Shown one piece after another: positions 14,788 through 22,867 of a stretch of DNA of 41,639 bases. Position 1 is the stretch's first letter; every line of letters starts with the position of its first letter. The position numbers and the translations under genes were made by a program. The notes below the pieces were generated by a model. That model had not been told where the DNA came from. It made no database searches and saw only the letters and a list, made by a program, of their open reading frames with translations. The stretch covers positions 1 through 41,639 of the forward strand of contig CATJCP010000096.1 of assembly GCA_949737515.1 (NCBI GenBank). Reading direction: 5' to 3'. Origin of the DNA: an uncultured Oscillospiraceae bacterium (GTDB taxonomy: Bacteria; Bacillota; Clostridia; Oscillospirales; Ruminococcaceae).

Positions 14788-15387
14788 CAGGGGGAGCAAA
14801 ATCTCCTGGAATTCCCCGTCGGAGGGCAGCCATTCCCCGGCAGCGGTGACAACCGCCTGGTCTGACCCCAGAGGGAAGCATGTTATCTCCCGCGCCTGAT
14901 GGAGTTCCTTTTTCACCATTTCCCCCAGAGGGACCCAGACCATCTGGGCCACCTCCTCCCCGCAGGCAAAGGCAGGCGGCTCCGGCAGTATGGCTGCGTA
15001 TACCCAAGCGATCTCCCGGTCAATAAATCCCGGGAAAATCCAGTCCTTGGGATGGCGGGCGTCCAGCCGCTTCACCTGGGAGGGCTCAAACCGTATCCCC
15101 AGCTCCTCCCATATTTCCCGGAGAACCGCCTCGTCCGGCGATTCTCCGGCGTCAATGTGTCCTCCCATGGCCAGAATATCATACAGATTGGGGAAATCCG
15201 CCTTGTTGGGCGAGCGCCTCTGGCACCACAGCCCCAGCTCCGTCAGGTTCCATTTTGGATCGCCGGGCGTGATCATCCAGAAGTGGACCACATGGTGCAG
15301 AAGTCCCTTTTTGTGGACTTCGTCCCGGGGGGCTGCGCCCAGATGGTTTCCCTCATTGTCATAATAGTCTAAAAGTTCCTGTTCCAT
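14755..15387 (-). CDS. Nudix hydrolase
   Basis: The 210-residue protein contains an intact Nudix box: Gly76, Glu82 and REIWEELG (90-97), matching GX5EX7REUXEEXGU. The preceding part, with 'KGLLHHVVHFWMI' and 'LWCQRRSPNKADFP', resembles the isopentenyl-diphosphate-isomerase-like / YfcD Nudix subgroup. It should hydrolyse a nucleoside- or other diphosphate-linked compound, but the substrate is not readable. The gene starts 13 bp after FolD and ends in the 31-bp repeat shared with hepT. Its final peptide NNIKGNDSP followed by a nearby phosphatase start appears to be the ancestral junction of this operon. Confidence 0.87.
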   Translation of the reverse strand: MEQELLDYYDNEGNHLGAAPRDEVHKKGLLHHVVHFWMITPGDPKWNLTELGLWCQRRSPNKADFPNLYDILAMGGHIDAGESPDEAVLREIWEELGIRFEPSQVKRLDARHPKDWIFPGFIDREIAWVYAAILPEPPAFACGEEVAQMVWVPLGEMVKKELHQAREITCFPLGSDQAVVTAAGEWLPSDGEFQEILLPLLNNIKGNDSP

Positions 15388-15400
15388 GTTCAGGTCTCCT

Positions 15401-16252
15401 TTATGATAGGGTGCGTTCGGCCGCCTCTATGGTGTGCTTGGCCAGAACCGCTGCCGTCATGGTCCCCGCGCCTCCGGGAACCGGGCTAATCGCCGTTACA
15501 ATATCCTTTACCGCTTCAAAATCCACATCGCCGCAGAGAGAACCGTCCTCCCGGACATGGATTCCCACATCAATGATTACCTGCCCTGGGCGGACAAAAT
15601 CCGCTGTCACCATCTCCCGCCTTCCAACGGCGGCGATGAGGATATCCCCGCTCCGGCACAGCTCCGCCAATCCCTCGGTCCGGGAGTGGCAGACGGTGAC
15701 GGTGGCGTTTTCCCCCAGCAGCAGCATGGAGAGGGGCTTCCCCACAACCAGGCTCCTGCCCAATACAACGGCCCGCTTTCCCTCCAGGGGGATTCCGTAG
15801 TGCCGCAGCAGCTCCAGGCACCCCTGGGGGGTACAGGGGGGGAATCCCACACGGGAGCCGGAGAAAATGCCCGCCATGGACTGGGAGGTGATCCCGTCCA
15901 CATCCTTTTCCGGGGCTAGGGCGCGGCAGACGGCGTTGTCGTCAATCTGTGGGGGGAGGGGACGGAAGATCAACACCCCGTGTATCCCCTTGTCTTGGTT
16001 CAGTTTTTTGATCTCCTCAAGGACCTCCTCCTGGGACGCGTCCTCCGGTAGTACGACCCTGCGGACCTGAACCCCGGCCTGTTCGCAGCGCTTTACCGCG
16101 CCCTTTTCATAGGAGAGGTCGTCGGGACGCTCCCCAACCCGCAGTATCCCCAGGGCAGGCTGGATCCCCCCAAGGGCCAGGGATTGGGAGCGGGACTTTA
16201 AGCCTGCCATCATTTCCTTGACGGCGGGCAGTGCCTTTAATAAATCAGCCAT
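15401..16252 (-). CDS. folD: FolD-like methylene-tetrahydrofolate dehydrogenase, cyclohydrolase lysine missing
   Basis: The 283-residue protein has the FolD layout: PCTPQG, the NAD(P)-binding GRSLVVGKP, and SPVPGGAGTMT near the C-terminus. In ordinary bifunctional FolD the active site is Y-X3-K and a QLPLP stretch. Here the tyrosine is kept (Tyr48), the lysine position is Ala52 (SYEKGAVK), and the glutamine before PLP is Arg (FRPLPPQ). That lysine is required for cyclohydrolase activity and contributes to dehydrogenase chemistry, so the protein is best read as a dehydrogenase that leaves the cyclohydrolase step to another enzyme. Its ATG directly follows the stop of an FchA-type cyclohydrolase gene (TAAATG), which fits a split of the two reactions. 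Both belong to one-carbon metabolism in the cytoplasm. Confidence 0.88.
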   Translation of the reverse strand: MADLLKALPAVKEMMAGLKSRSQSLALGGIQPALGILRVGERPDDLSYEKGAVKRCEQAGVQVRRVVLPEDASQEEVLEEIKKLNQDKGIHGVLIFRPLPPQIDDNAVCRALAPEKDVDGITSQSMAGIFSGSRVGFPPCTPQGCLELLRHYGIPLEGKRAVVLGRSLVVGKPLSMLLLGENATVTVCHSRTEGLAELCRSGDILIAAVGRREMVTADFVRPGQVIIDVGIHVREDGSLCGDVDFEAVKDIVTAISPVPGGAGTMTAAVLAKHTIEAAERTLS

Positions 16253-16912
16253 TTAAATCTGTCCTTTCTTCTTTGGCGGCCTGGAGAGCCGCTCTGTCAC
16301 ACTCCGGCAGATCCCGTCGGCGATGGGAAGATATTCCTCCAGCATCCCGTCGACTTTCTGGTTGAGCTGTCCGGCGTACGCCCGGTCGGCCATTGTCTGG
16401 GTGTTGATGCGGACGTTTAAACTGGCCCCCACCAGGGCCGCCCGGCACAGGGAGACCCCCACGCCCACGTCGCTGACGGCAATGACCGACCCCTTTTCCC
16501 CGAACTCCCGGTGCAGCAGGATCGCCTTACAGCAGCATTCCATCATCTCCAAGGGGACGGCGGAGGCGTCCCGCAGGCATTTTTCCATAATCTCTGCCTT
16601 GGCGGCCCTCTCTTCCTCTGTCTCGGAGGGCAGGCCATAGGCCGCCGCAAGGGGGGCAAAGGCCTCCGCGTCTGCATTGACCAGGGCGAGAAGCCGCTTC
16701 TGAAGCCGGGAAGCCTCCTGCATCAGCCCCTGAATGTCCTCCTGAACAGCGGCATATTTCTTTTTTCCAAGGGTCAGATCCCCGACCATGTTTCCCAAGG
16801 CTGTCCCCAGGGCCCCGGCCAGGGCGGAGGCCCCGCCTCCGCCGGGGACCGGTTTTTTGGTGGAGAGAACGTCTACAAATAATTCGCAGCTTAATTGTGT
16901 GAAATCCGTCAT
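16253..16912 (-). CDS. fchA: FchA-type methenyl-tetrahydrofolate cyclohydrolase / cyclodeaminase family protein
   Basis: The 219-residue mostly helical protein belongs to the FTCD_C family, marked by 'KKPVPGGGGASALAGALGTALGNMV' near the N-terminus and 'VSDVGVGVSLCRAALVGASLNV' in the second half. Members act either as formimino-tetrahydrofolate cyclodeaminase in histidine breakdown or as methenyl-tetrahydrofolate cyclohydrolase in clostridia. No histidine-degradation gene is nearby, whereas FolD is fused to its stop codon, so the cyclohydrolase role is favoured. I chose the ATG at 16912 with AAAGGAG about eleven bases upstream; a TTG 33 bases earlier lacks a site. It begins 19 bp after SbcC. 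Confidence 0.85.
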   Translation of the reverse strand: MTDFTQLSCELFVDVLSTKKPVPGGGGASALAGALGTALGNMVGDLTLGKKKYAAVQEDIQGLMQEASRLQKRLLALVNADAEAFAPLAAAYGLPSETEEERAAKAEIMEKCLRDASAVPLEMMECCCKAILLHREFGEKGSVIAVSDVGVGVSLCRAALVGASLNVRINTQTMADRAYAGQLNQKVDGMLEEYLPIADGICRSVTERLSRPPKKKGQI

Positions 16913-16931
16913 AGCGGTAGCGGCTCCTTTC

Positions 16932-19898
16932 CTATTCGACAGCAACCGTGCTGCCCTTCATACCCGGCGTCACAATAATCTTTTTCCGGATATGTTCCTT
17001 TAAGCTTTCCACATGGGAGATAACGCCGACGGTCCTGCCTTTGCCGTCCCCCGCCAGCGCCGTAAGCACCGAGACGGCCCGTTCCAGCGTCACTGGATCC
17101 AGGGCGCCGAATCCTTCGTCTATAAAGATGGCGTCCATTGAAACGCCCCCGGAGAACATCCCGGCTACATCCGCCAGCCCCAGGGCCAGGGCCAGGGCTG
17201 CCTGGAAGGACTCCCCGCCGGAAAGGGTGCTGACATGCCGTTCCTTGCCGGTATGGGCGTCGTAGACTGTCAAATCCAGTCCGGAGGCCCGGCCGTGCTT
17301 TTCCACATCGTCGGAGCGGGAGAGGGAGTACCGCCCCTCCGTCATCCCCATTAGCCTCAGATTTGCCATTTTGACAACGCTTTCAAAATAAGAGGCCAGC
17401 ACAAACCGCTCAAAGGAGAGCTTTTGGGCGTTGTTCCCGCTGGTAATGCGGGCCAGCTCGCCCAGATCCCCATAATCGGCCTGGAGCTTTTTTTGCTCCT
17501 CCTCTGCCCTAGCAATCTGATCCAGGAGGCTGGTATTCAGCTTTTGCCGGGATTGGCAGTCTGCCCGTTGGCGCTCCAGCTCCCCGATCCTCTGGTCCAG
17601 TTCCTGAGCCGCTTTCCGCAGGGCGGCGGCGTCCACCCGTTCTCTCCCCTGCAGCTGCGCCTCCAGCGCCTCGACCCGGCCAGCGGTGGAATTCAGGTCC
17701 TTCTGATACTGCTCAAGGTCCTTTGCCAGCCGCTCCATCCTTTGGGCGGAGAGCTGGGCTGACTCATCCCGGAAGGCGTTTTCGTCAGGATAGCCGTGCT
17801 TTTTCAGAAGTTGGTGGAAGCTCTTCCGAAGGGCTTCCGCCTGCTCCTGGGCCAGCTGGAACCTTTCCCGGCTGTTTCCAGCGATTTTATCCGCCGACTG
17901 AACCTGCTGTGTCAGTCTTTCATGCTGGATGCGGGCGTCCTGTATCTGCCTGGAGAGCAGCTGATTCTGTTCCCGCATCTGTTTCAGACTCTGCTGGAGC
18001 TGCCGGGAGGACAGCGGCTGTCCGGCCAGCTCTTGGGTGATCCGGGCCAGCTGTTCCCTCTGTTCTGCTTGGGATTGGGCAAGCTGCTCTTGTTTGGCGG
18101 AAATTCCCTGGAGCAGCCGGTTGACCTCTTCCCGGCCGGAATAGCGGGGATCGGCCAGGAGCTTTTCAGCTCCAAGCTCCAAAAGCCGGGCCTCCTGGGG
18201 TTCCCGGGAGAGGCGGGCATTTTTCTGCCTTTTTGTAATTTCACTGGATACCTGGGAGAGAAAGTCCTCTGTCAGCCCCTTCCGTTCCAGAGGTAAGGCC
18301 AGGGACAGGGCTTCCCCATAGCGCAGGCCAAAATCCGAAAGCAGGGAGGAGAGCCTCTGGGCCTCCTCTTGCCCCAAGGCCATGGTATTGTTCATCTGCC
18401 TTTCCAGTTCCTTGACCCGCTCCTGGGAAGGGACCTCTCCGGAACTGCGCGCCGGATTGGGGTGGGTAAGGGAGCCACAGACCGGGCAGGGAAGACCTTC
18501 CCTCAGGGTTTCCGCCATAAAGGAAGCCTGTCCATCCAGAAAGGCGTTTTGGGCGGCAGAAAACTGACGCCTCTGTTCCCGGTACTGTACCGTCAGCTTT
18601 AAAACCCTCTGCTGTTGAGCGATGGTCTGCTTCCAAAGGGCCGCTCCCTCTCCAAGCTCTTTTTCCCGCTGCAGATATTCCGCCCTGCGGGAAAGGAGCG
18701 TTAAGACCTCTGTCTGCCGCGCGGCCCTTTCCAGCTCAGCGGAGGCGGCAGAAAAGGCCTTTTCCGCCGCCTCCCGGCGGAGCGCGGAGGCAAGCTGTTC
18801 TTCCGCCGCTGCGGCGGACCGGCCCAGGCGTTCCTGCTCCTTCTGCCAAAGGGGAAGTTGATCCAGTTTGGGCAGGAAGTCCGAAAGGGCCTGTTGAACG
18901 GCGGACCGCTCTCGTTCTGCCTGGTCAAGTTGTTTTCTGGCTTGGGAAAGAGCCTCTGTTCCTTGGGAAAGGGACCTTCCGGCAGCGCGAAGGTCCGACG
19001 TGGCGCGGTAGCGGTTGAGTTCGTGGGAAAGGGCTTCCATCTCAGCCCTCCGTTTGTGAAGGGCCTCCAAGGCCTTTTGCTCTCTTTCCAGCGTATCCAG
19101 CTGCCGGTTGAGAGCTTCCCCTTCCTCCGGGCGGACTTTGTCACGCTGGGCTCGAAGTGCCTCCGCCTGTTTTGCCATTTCGGTCAGGGCCTTCCCGTCA
19201 ATGTGGTTCTGCTCCCGAAGCTGCTTTGCGATTGGGACCCCTTCCAGTCGGTTGGGAAGCTGGGCGGCGCGAAAGAGCTGATCCAGAGCAGCAGACAGCT
19301 CCCTGGATTGCTGCTCCAGGAGCTTTGCTTGCCGCTCCAGCTGGTTGGCAATGGCATTGTATTGCCCAGTATTGAACAGATGGCGGAATATTTCCTGTTT
19401 TTCCTTGCTGCTGGCGTCCAGCAGGCGGCGGAATTCCCCTTGGGCCAGCATGACGGTCTGCTTAAACTGCGTCCGGTCCAGCCCCAGCAGCTGGATCAGC
19501 TCCCCGTCCACGCTGCGCACCCCGGTGACAATTTTCCCATCCGGTAGGGTCAATTCCGCCTTTTCGGCGATGAAGACGTCCTTTCCCTGGCGCCCCTGCC
19601 GGGTCTGGGCGGGACGGCGGAGCACCCGGTATTTTTCCCCGCGGAGGAGAAAGGCGTAGTCAACCTGGCAGACCGCTTCCGGCGGGGCATATTGACTGCG
19701 CAGGCCCAAATTATCCCGCTGGTCGCTTCCGGCGGCCCCGTACAGGGCAAAGGAAATGGCGTCAAAGATGGAGCTTTTCCCCGCCCCCGTGGGGCCGCTG
19801 ATGAGGAAGATTCCCCCGGCGTTGAGCTCGGAAAAGTCAAGGGTTTGGGTTCCAGCGTAGGGGCCAAAGGCGGTCATGGTCAAAAGGAGCGGCTTCAA
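16932..19898 (-). CDS. sbcC: Exonuclease SbcCD subunit C (SMC-like ATPase)
   Basis: The 988-residue protein has an N-terminal Walker A GPTGAGKS (35-42), long coiled coils, and a central zinc hook CPVC (Cys471, Cys474). At the C-terminus are the ABC signature LSGGESF and the Walker B region AIFIDEGFGALD. With SbcD it forms the Mre11/Rad50-type complex that opens hairpins and trims blocked DNA ends. The start is a TTG at 19898 overlapping the SbcD stop (TTGA), preceded by GGAGGAGG about ten bases upstream. It gives MKPLLLTMTAFGPYAG, matching the family's normal beginning, so the non-ATG start is well supported. Length is within the family's usual range. Confidence 0.95.
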   Translation of the reverse strand: MKPLLLTMTAFGPYAGTQTLDFSELNAGGIFLISGPTGAGKSSIFDAISFALYGAAGSDQRDNLGLRSQYAPPEAVCQVDYAFLLRGEKYRVLRRPAQTRQGRQGKDVFIAEKAELTLPDGKIVTGVRSVDGELIQLLGLDRTQFKQTVMLAQGEFRRLLDASSKEKQEIFRHLFNTGQYNAIANQLERQAKLLEQQSRELSAALDQLFRAAQLPNRLEGVPIAKQLREQNHIDGKALTEMAKQAEALRAQRDKVRPEEGEALNRQLDTLEREQKALEALHKRRAEMEALSHELNRYRATSDLRAAGRSLSQGTEALSQARKQLDQAERERSAVQQALSDFLPKLDQLPLWQKEQERLGRSAAAAEEQLASALRREAAEKAFSAASAELERAARQTEVLTLLSRRAEYLQREKELGEGAALWKQTIAQQQRVLKLTVQYREQRRQFSAAQNAFLDGQASFMAETLREGLPCPVCGSLTHPNPARSSGEVPSQERVKELERQMNNTMALGQEEAQRLSSLLSDFGLRYGEALSLALPLERKGLTEDFLSQVSSEITKRQKNARLSREPQEARLLELGAEKLLADPRYSGREEVNRLLQGISAKQEQLAQSQAEQREQLARITQELAGQPLSSRQLQQSLKQMREQNQLLSRQIQDARIQHERLTQQVQSADKIAGNSRERFQLAQEQAEALRKSFHQLLKKHGYPDENAFRDESAQLSAQRMERLAKDLEQYQKDLNSTAGRVEALEAQLQGRERVDAAALRKAAQELDQRIGELERQRADCQSRQKLNTSLLDQIARAEEEQKKLQADYGDLGELARITSGNNAQKLSFERFVLASYFESVVKMANLRLMGMTEGRYSLSRSDDVEKHGRASGLDLTVYDAHTGKERHVSTLSGGESFQAALALALGLADVAGMFSGGVSMDAIFIDEGFGALDPVTLERAVSVLTALAGDGKGRTVGVISHVESLKEHIRKKIIVTPGMKGSTVAVE

Positions 19899-21079
19899 TG
19901 TTTCAATTCCTCCTCCAGTGCGGCACGGACCGCTTCCCGAACCAGCTCCTCCCGCTGGCCGGAAAGCGGTTCACTCCGCACCTGCTGATAGAACCGTTCA
20001 AATAGTTCAAAGGGGGTGAGCCTTCCGATCTGCTCCACCTCCTGAAAAGCCCGGGACAGGGAAGCGGAGGCAATGTCCTGTTCTCTGGCGGCAAAGCGGA
20101 CGCCTAGGATATGGGGGAATTTTTCCCGCAGAGTGGACATGGCGTCCAGCACGCCGCCTTCGTCGGTCAGAGTCACGGAGATGTAATCCTCCGACGCCTC
20201 GTTGTCCGCCATCAGTCCTTCCAGCGTCCCCTGAATGGCCCGCAGATCCCTCCTGGGGGGCGGGTTCAGGGGCGTGTACGATACATCATTCCCCTTCCCC
20301 CCCAGCTCCACAAGGGTGAAGCCTTTTTTCTGGCGGGCCTCGGAGGGGGAATATTTCAGAAGGGAGCCGCTGTAGCGCATATGGGGGGCGCCGGCGGCCT
20401 GGGGAGCGTGGAGATGCCCCAAAGCCACGTAGTCAAACAGGCTGGCGGCAGGGGATAAATTCATCAGGTCGCTCTGGCCAATGGTAATTTCCGAATCAGA
20501 AAAGACGGAGCTCTCCTGGGCCTTTTCCGGCGAGACAGCCTGATAAAAGCCATGGGCCACAAGGACATTCCGGCGCAGAGGGTCGATCCGCGGAAGGTTA
20601 TGGGATAGGATCGCCTGGAACGCCTGGTCAAAGGTGCGGATCTCCTCTTTGGGGAACCAGCCCCGCACCTCCTCTGGGGTGAAATAAGGCAGGAGGTAAA
20701 AATCCACCTCCCCCAAGGCGTCCTGCAGGGTGACCCGGCGGATCTCCTTGGAGGCCTTTCCCTCCACATAAAGCCCTGCGCCGGAAAAGAGCCGGCTGCC
20801 AAAGGAGAGCCGTTCCGGGCTATCGTGGTTCCCGGCAATGGCTAGGACTGGAATCCCCATCTTCTGGGTCAGGCTGTAAAACAGCTCGTCCAGCAGGGAG
20901 ACCGCCTGGGCGGGGGGAACGGAGCGATCATAGAGATCTCCGGCAATTACCACCGCGTCCGCTTGATGGTCCTTTATGGCTTCGGCCAGCTGGGCAAGGC
21001 GGGCGGACTGATCCTCGAAAAGCGAATACTCGCTCAGGGCACGTCCCAAGTGCCAGTCCGCTGTGTGGAGAAATTTCAT
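19895..21079 (-). CDS. sbcD: Exonuclease SbcCD subunit D (Mre11-type nuclease)
   Basis: The 394-residue protein carries the calcineurin-like phosphoesterase motifs in order: TADWHLG (Asp8, His10), AGDLYDR, GNHDSPERL, VAHGF and the paired histidines in YVALGHLHAP. These coordinate two Mn ions for dsDNA exonuclease and ssDNA endonuclease activity. The C-terminal capping region ends in the helical segment that contacts SbcC. It lies 5 bp after the aldo/keto reductase gene and overlaps SbcC by four bases, so production of the two subunits is probably coupled. Confidence 0.95.
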   Translation of the reverse strand: MKFLHTADWHLGRALSEYSLFEDQSARLAQLAEAIKDHQADAVVIAGDLYDRSVPPAQAVSLLDELFYSLTQKMGIPVLAIAGNHDSPERLSFGSRLFSGAGLYVEGKASKEIRRVTLQDALGEVDFYLLPYFTPEEVRGWFPKEEIRTFDQAFQAILSHNLPRIDPLRRNVLVAHGFYQAVSPEKAQESSVFSDSEITIGQSDLMNLSPAASLFDYVALGHLHAPQAAGAPHMRYSGSLLKYSPSEARQKKGFTLVELGGKGNDVSYTPLNPPPRRDLRAIQGTLEGLMADNEASEDYISVTLTDEGGVLDAMSTLREKFPHILGVRFAAREQDIASASLSRAFQEVEQIGRLTPFELFERFYQQVRSEPLSGQREELVREAVRAALEEELKH

Positions 21080-21084
21080 AGCCG

Positions 21085-22119
21085 TTATTCTCCTATTTCC
21101 CCTTTGTGCTCTGCCAGAAACTGGCGGTAATCCTCCAGATTGCGCCGGAGCAGGGCGGGAGTATCCAGCTGATAGGGGCAGCGGCTGGTGCAGTGCCCGC
21201 AGTGGAGGCAGCTTTCAATCCGTTCCATTTTCTCCTGCCAATCCGGCTGGAGGAACCTTTGATACGGGGAACGGCGGAGCAAAAATTCCATCCGCGCCGA
21301 CTGGGGGATTTCGATTCCCTGGGGACAAGGCATACAATATCCGCAGGCCCGGCAGAAGTTTCCTGCCAGGTCAATTCTGTCCTTCGCAATGGCGGCCTTC
21401 ATCTGTTCATCCATGACAGGGGGATTTTTCTCCAGCTCCAGGAATTCCTCCAGCTCGCCCATCTTCTGAATGCCGTAGATGGGGACGGCGTTTTCGTATT
21501 CCCGCAGATGGGTAAAGGTCAGGCGGGCGTCGGTGATCAGGCCCCCGGAAAGGGCCTTCATGCAGATAAAGCCCACGTCGTTTTGGGCGCAGGTCTTTAC
21601 CAAATTGACATCGCCTTCCGAGGCAAGGTAGTTGAAGGGGAACTGGACGGTATCAAATTTTCCCGATTCCGCCGCCCTTTGGGCAAGGGCTAACTGATGA
21701 TTGGTGATGCCGATAAAACGGGTATAGCCCCTCTTTTGGGCTTCCAGGAGGCCGGCGTACATTCCGTCTGGATCGTCGTAATCTGGGTACACGCCAGGGT
21801 TATGAAGCTGGAGGATATCCACATGGTCGGTTTTCAGGAGTTTTAGGCTGGTCTGGATGTCGGCAAGGACCTGTTCCTTGTTTTTGCCCGGAGTTTTGGT
21901 GGCAATATAGATCTCGTCCCGCACATCGGAGAGGGCGTATCCCAGCTTTTCCTCGCTGTCCGTATAGGAACGGGCGGTATCGAAGAAATTGATGCCCGCC
22001 TCATATGCCCGGCGGAGGACTGCCTTGGCGTCCTCAAAGGGGATCCGCTGAATGGGGAGCGCGCCGAAGGCGGTCTTGGTGACCATCAGTCCAGTGCGGC
22101 CTAAACGTACTTTTTTCAT
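21085..22119 (-). CDS. Aldo/keto reductase with C-terminal 4Fe-4S ferredoxin domain
   Basis: The 344-residue protein starts with an AKR barrel retaining the catalytic tetrad: Asp47 and Tyr52 (FFDTARSYTDS), Lys75 (ATKTP) and His106 (LQLHNPG). It ends with two cysteine clusters, CRACGYCMPCP from residue 256 and CLHCGHCTSRCP from 304, enough for two 4Fe-4S centres. This fused form is common in anaerobes and presumably couples carbonyl reduction to an iron-sulphur electron donor; the physiological substrate is unknown. I chose the ATG at 22119, preceded by AAAGGACGG; the longer open frame would cross the promoter at 22184-22212. It is the first gene of the operon that continues into sbcD and sbcC. 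Confidence 0.9.
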   Translation of the reverse strand: MKKVRLGRTGLMVTKTAFGALPIQRIPFEDAKAVLRRAYEAGINFFDTARSYTDSEEKLGYALSDVRDEIYIATKTPGKNKEQVLADIQTSLKLLKTDHVDILQLHNPGVYPDYDDPDGMYAGLLEAQKRGYTRFIGITNHQLALAQRAAESGKFDTVQFPFNYLASEGDVNLVKTCAQNDVGFICMKALSGGLITDARLTFTHLREYENAVPIYGIQKMGELEEFLELEKNPPVMDEQMKAAIAKDRIDLAGNFCRACGYCMPCPQGIEIPQSARMEFLLRRSPYQRFLQPDWQEKMERIESCLHCGHCTSRCPYQLDTPALLRRNLEDYRQFLAEHKGEIGE

Positions 22120-22183
22120 ATTGATTCCGTCCTTTCGTGGTTGAAGGGTGTTGGGCGTTGAATGGGATAAAGCTTCTCCCTTT

Positions 22184-22212
22184 ATTATAGAGAAAGATAG
22201 GCTTATGCGCAA
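22184..22212 (-). promoter_or_regulatory. Sigma-A promoter of the aldo/keto reductase-sbcDC operon
   Basis: On the minus strand TTGCGC (22212-22207) and a perfect TATAAT (22189-22184) are separated by 17 bases. The start codon lies about 65 bases downstream. Confidence 0.65.
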
Positions 22213-22393
22213 GACCAAAGCAAAAGATGCCATAGCTGCGGTTAATCAGTACAAAAAAACTGACACAGACAAGTGCTTTTTTGGGATAGTTATAAAAATG
22301 GATGGACTGAGTTTGTGATACGCAGGTATTTATTTATAAAAAATTAACATTTTTCATCTTTTTACGAGAAATAAAATTTAGATACTTTATCTA

Positions 22394-22422
22394 TTGAAGA
22401 TAGAAAAAAACGGGTATATTAT
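22394..22422 (+). promoter_or_regulatory. Sigma-A promoter of the V-type ATPase operon
   Basis: TTGAAG (22394-22399), a 17-base spacer and TATTAT (22417-22422) form a good housekeeping promoter. Upstream, 22213-22393 is AT-rich and I see no gene in it. Confidence 0.65.
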
Positions 22423-22434
22423 ATAGGAAGTTGC

Positions 22435-22499
22435 GTCTGCGCCCTGGAATGCCCGGGCCGCAGACTGAAAATATTTATTTTTCGCCGCTTTTTTGCGGC
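22435..22499 (+). other. Structured 5' leader of the V-type ATPase mRNA (two hairpins)
   Basis: Between the promoter and the first start codon two stem-loops are visible. GTCTGCG...CGCAGAC (22435-22465) has an interrupted inner stem. GCCGC-T6-GCGGC (22484-22499) has an all-T loop. Neither is a clear terminator, because the T run is in the loop rather than after the stem. I do not recognise a known riboswitch. Confidence 0.45.
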
Positions 22500-22526
22500 T
22501 CTGTACGCCAATACGGAGGAGACGAC

Positions 22527-22841
22527 ATGGATACCATTATACGGGAATTGATTTCCTATGACCAGCAGGCCAGGGATATCCTGCGGGAAGCCGCCCAGGC
22601 CAAAGAAAAGGCGGAAAAGGAACTGCCCATAGAGGAAGAAAAGCTGTATCGCGACTTTCTGCAGCGGGCCAAGGAGCGGACCAACCGCATTCAGGAACAG
22701 ATGGAGGGGAGCCACCGGGACGGCATTGCCAAAATGGAGGGGATATACCGGCAGGAATCAGAACGGCTGGAGGAGATGTACCGGAAAAACCGGGAACAGT
22801 GGGAACAGGAACTGTTTGACCGGTGTGTGGCAGTGGAATGA
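22527..22841 (+). CDS. V-type ATPase peripheral-stalk coiled-coil subunit (G/H-like)
   Basis: The 104-residue protein is almost entirely charged coiled coil (heptads throughout, rich in Glu, Lys, Arg and Gln) with no membrane segment. Its position as first gene of a V-ATPase operon matches the small stalk subunit called NtpF in Enterococcus or AhaH in archaea, which pairs with subunit E to hold the catalytic head still. CGGAGGA precedes the ATG at 22527. Sequence alone is low-complexity, so the call rests mainly on context and length. Confidence 0.75.
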   Translation: MDTIIRELISYDQQARDILREAAQAKEKAEKELPIEEEKLYRDFLQRAKERTNRIQEQMEGSHRDGIAKMEGIYRQESERLEEMYRKNREQWEQELFDRCVAVE

Positions 22842-22867
22842 CGCTGGAAAGGAAGTGAGGGAGAGGG

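Noticed and set aside
22205..22318. A 37-codon plus-strand ORF (MRKTKAKDAIAAV...) between the aldo/keto reductase and the ATPase operon
   Set aside because: It starts inside the -35/-10 region of the strong divergent promoter at 22184-22212, has no good ribosome-binding site and resembles no family I know.
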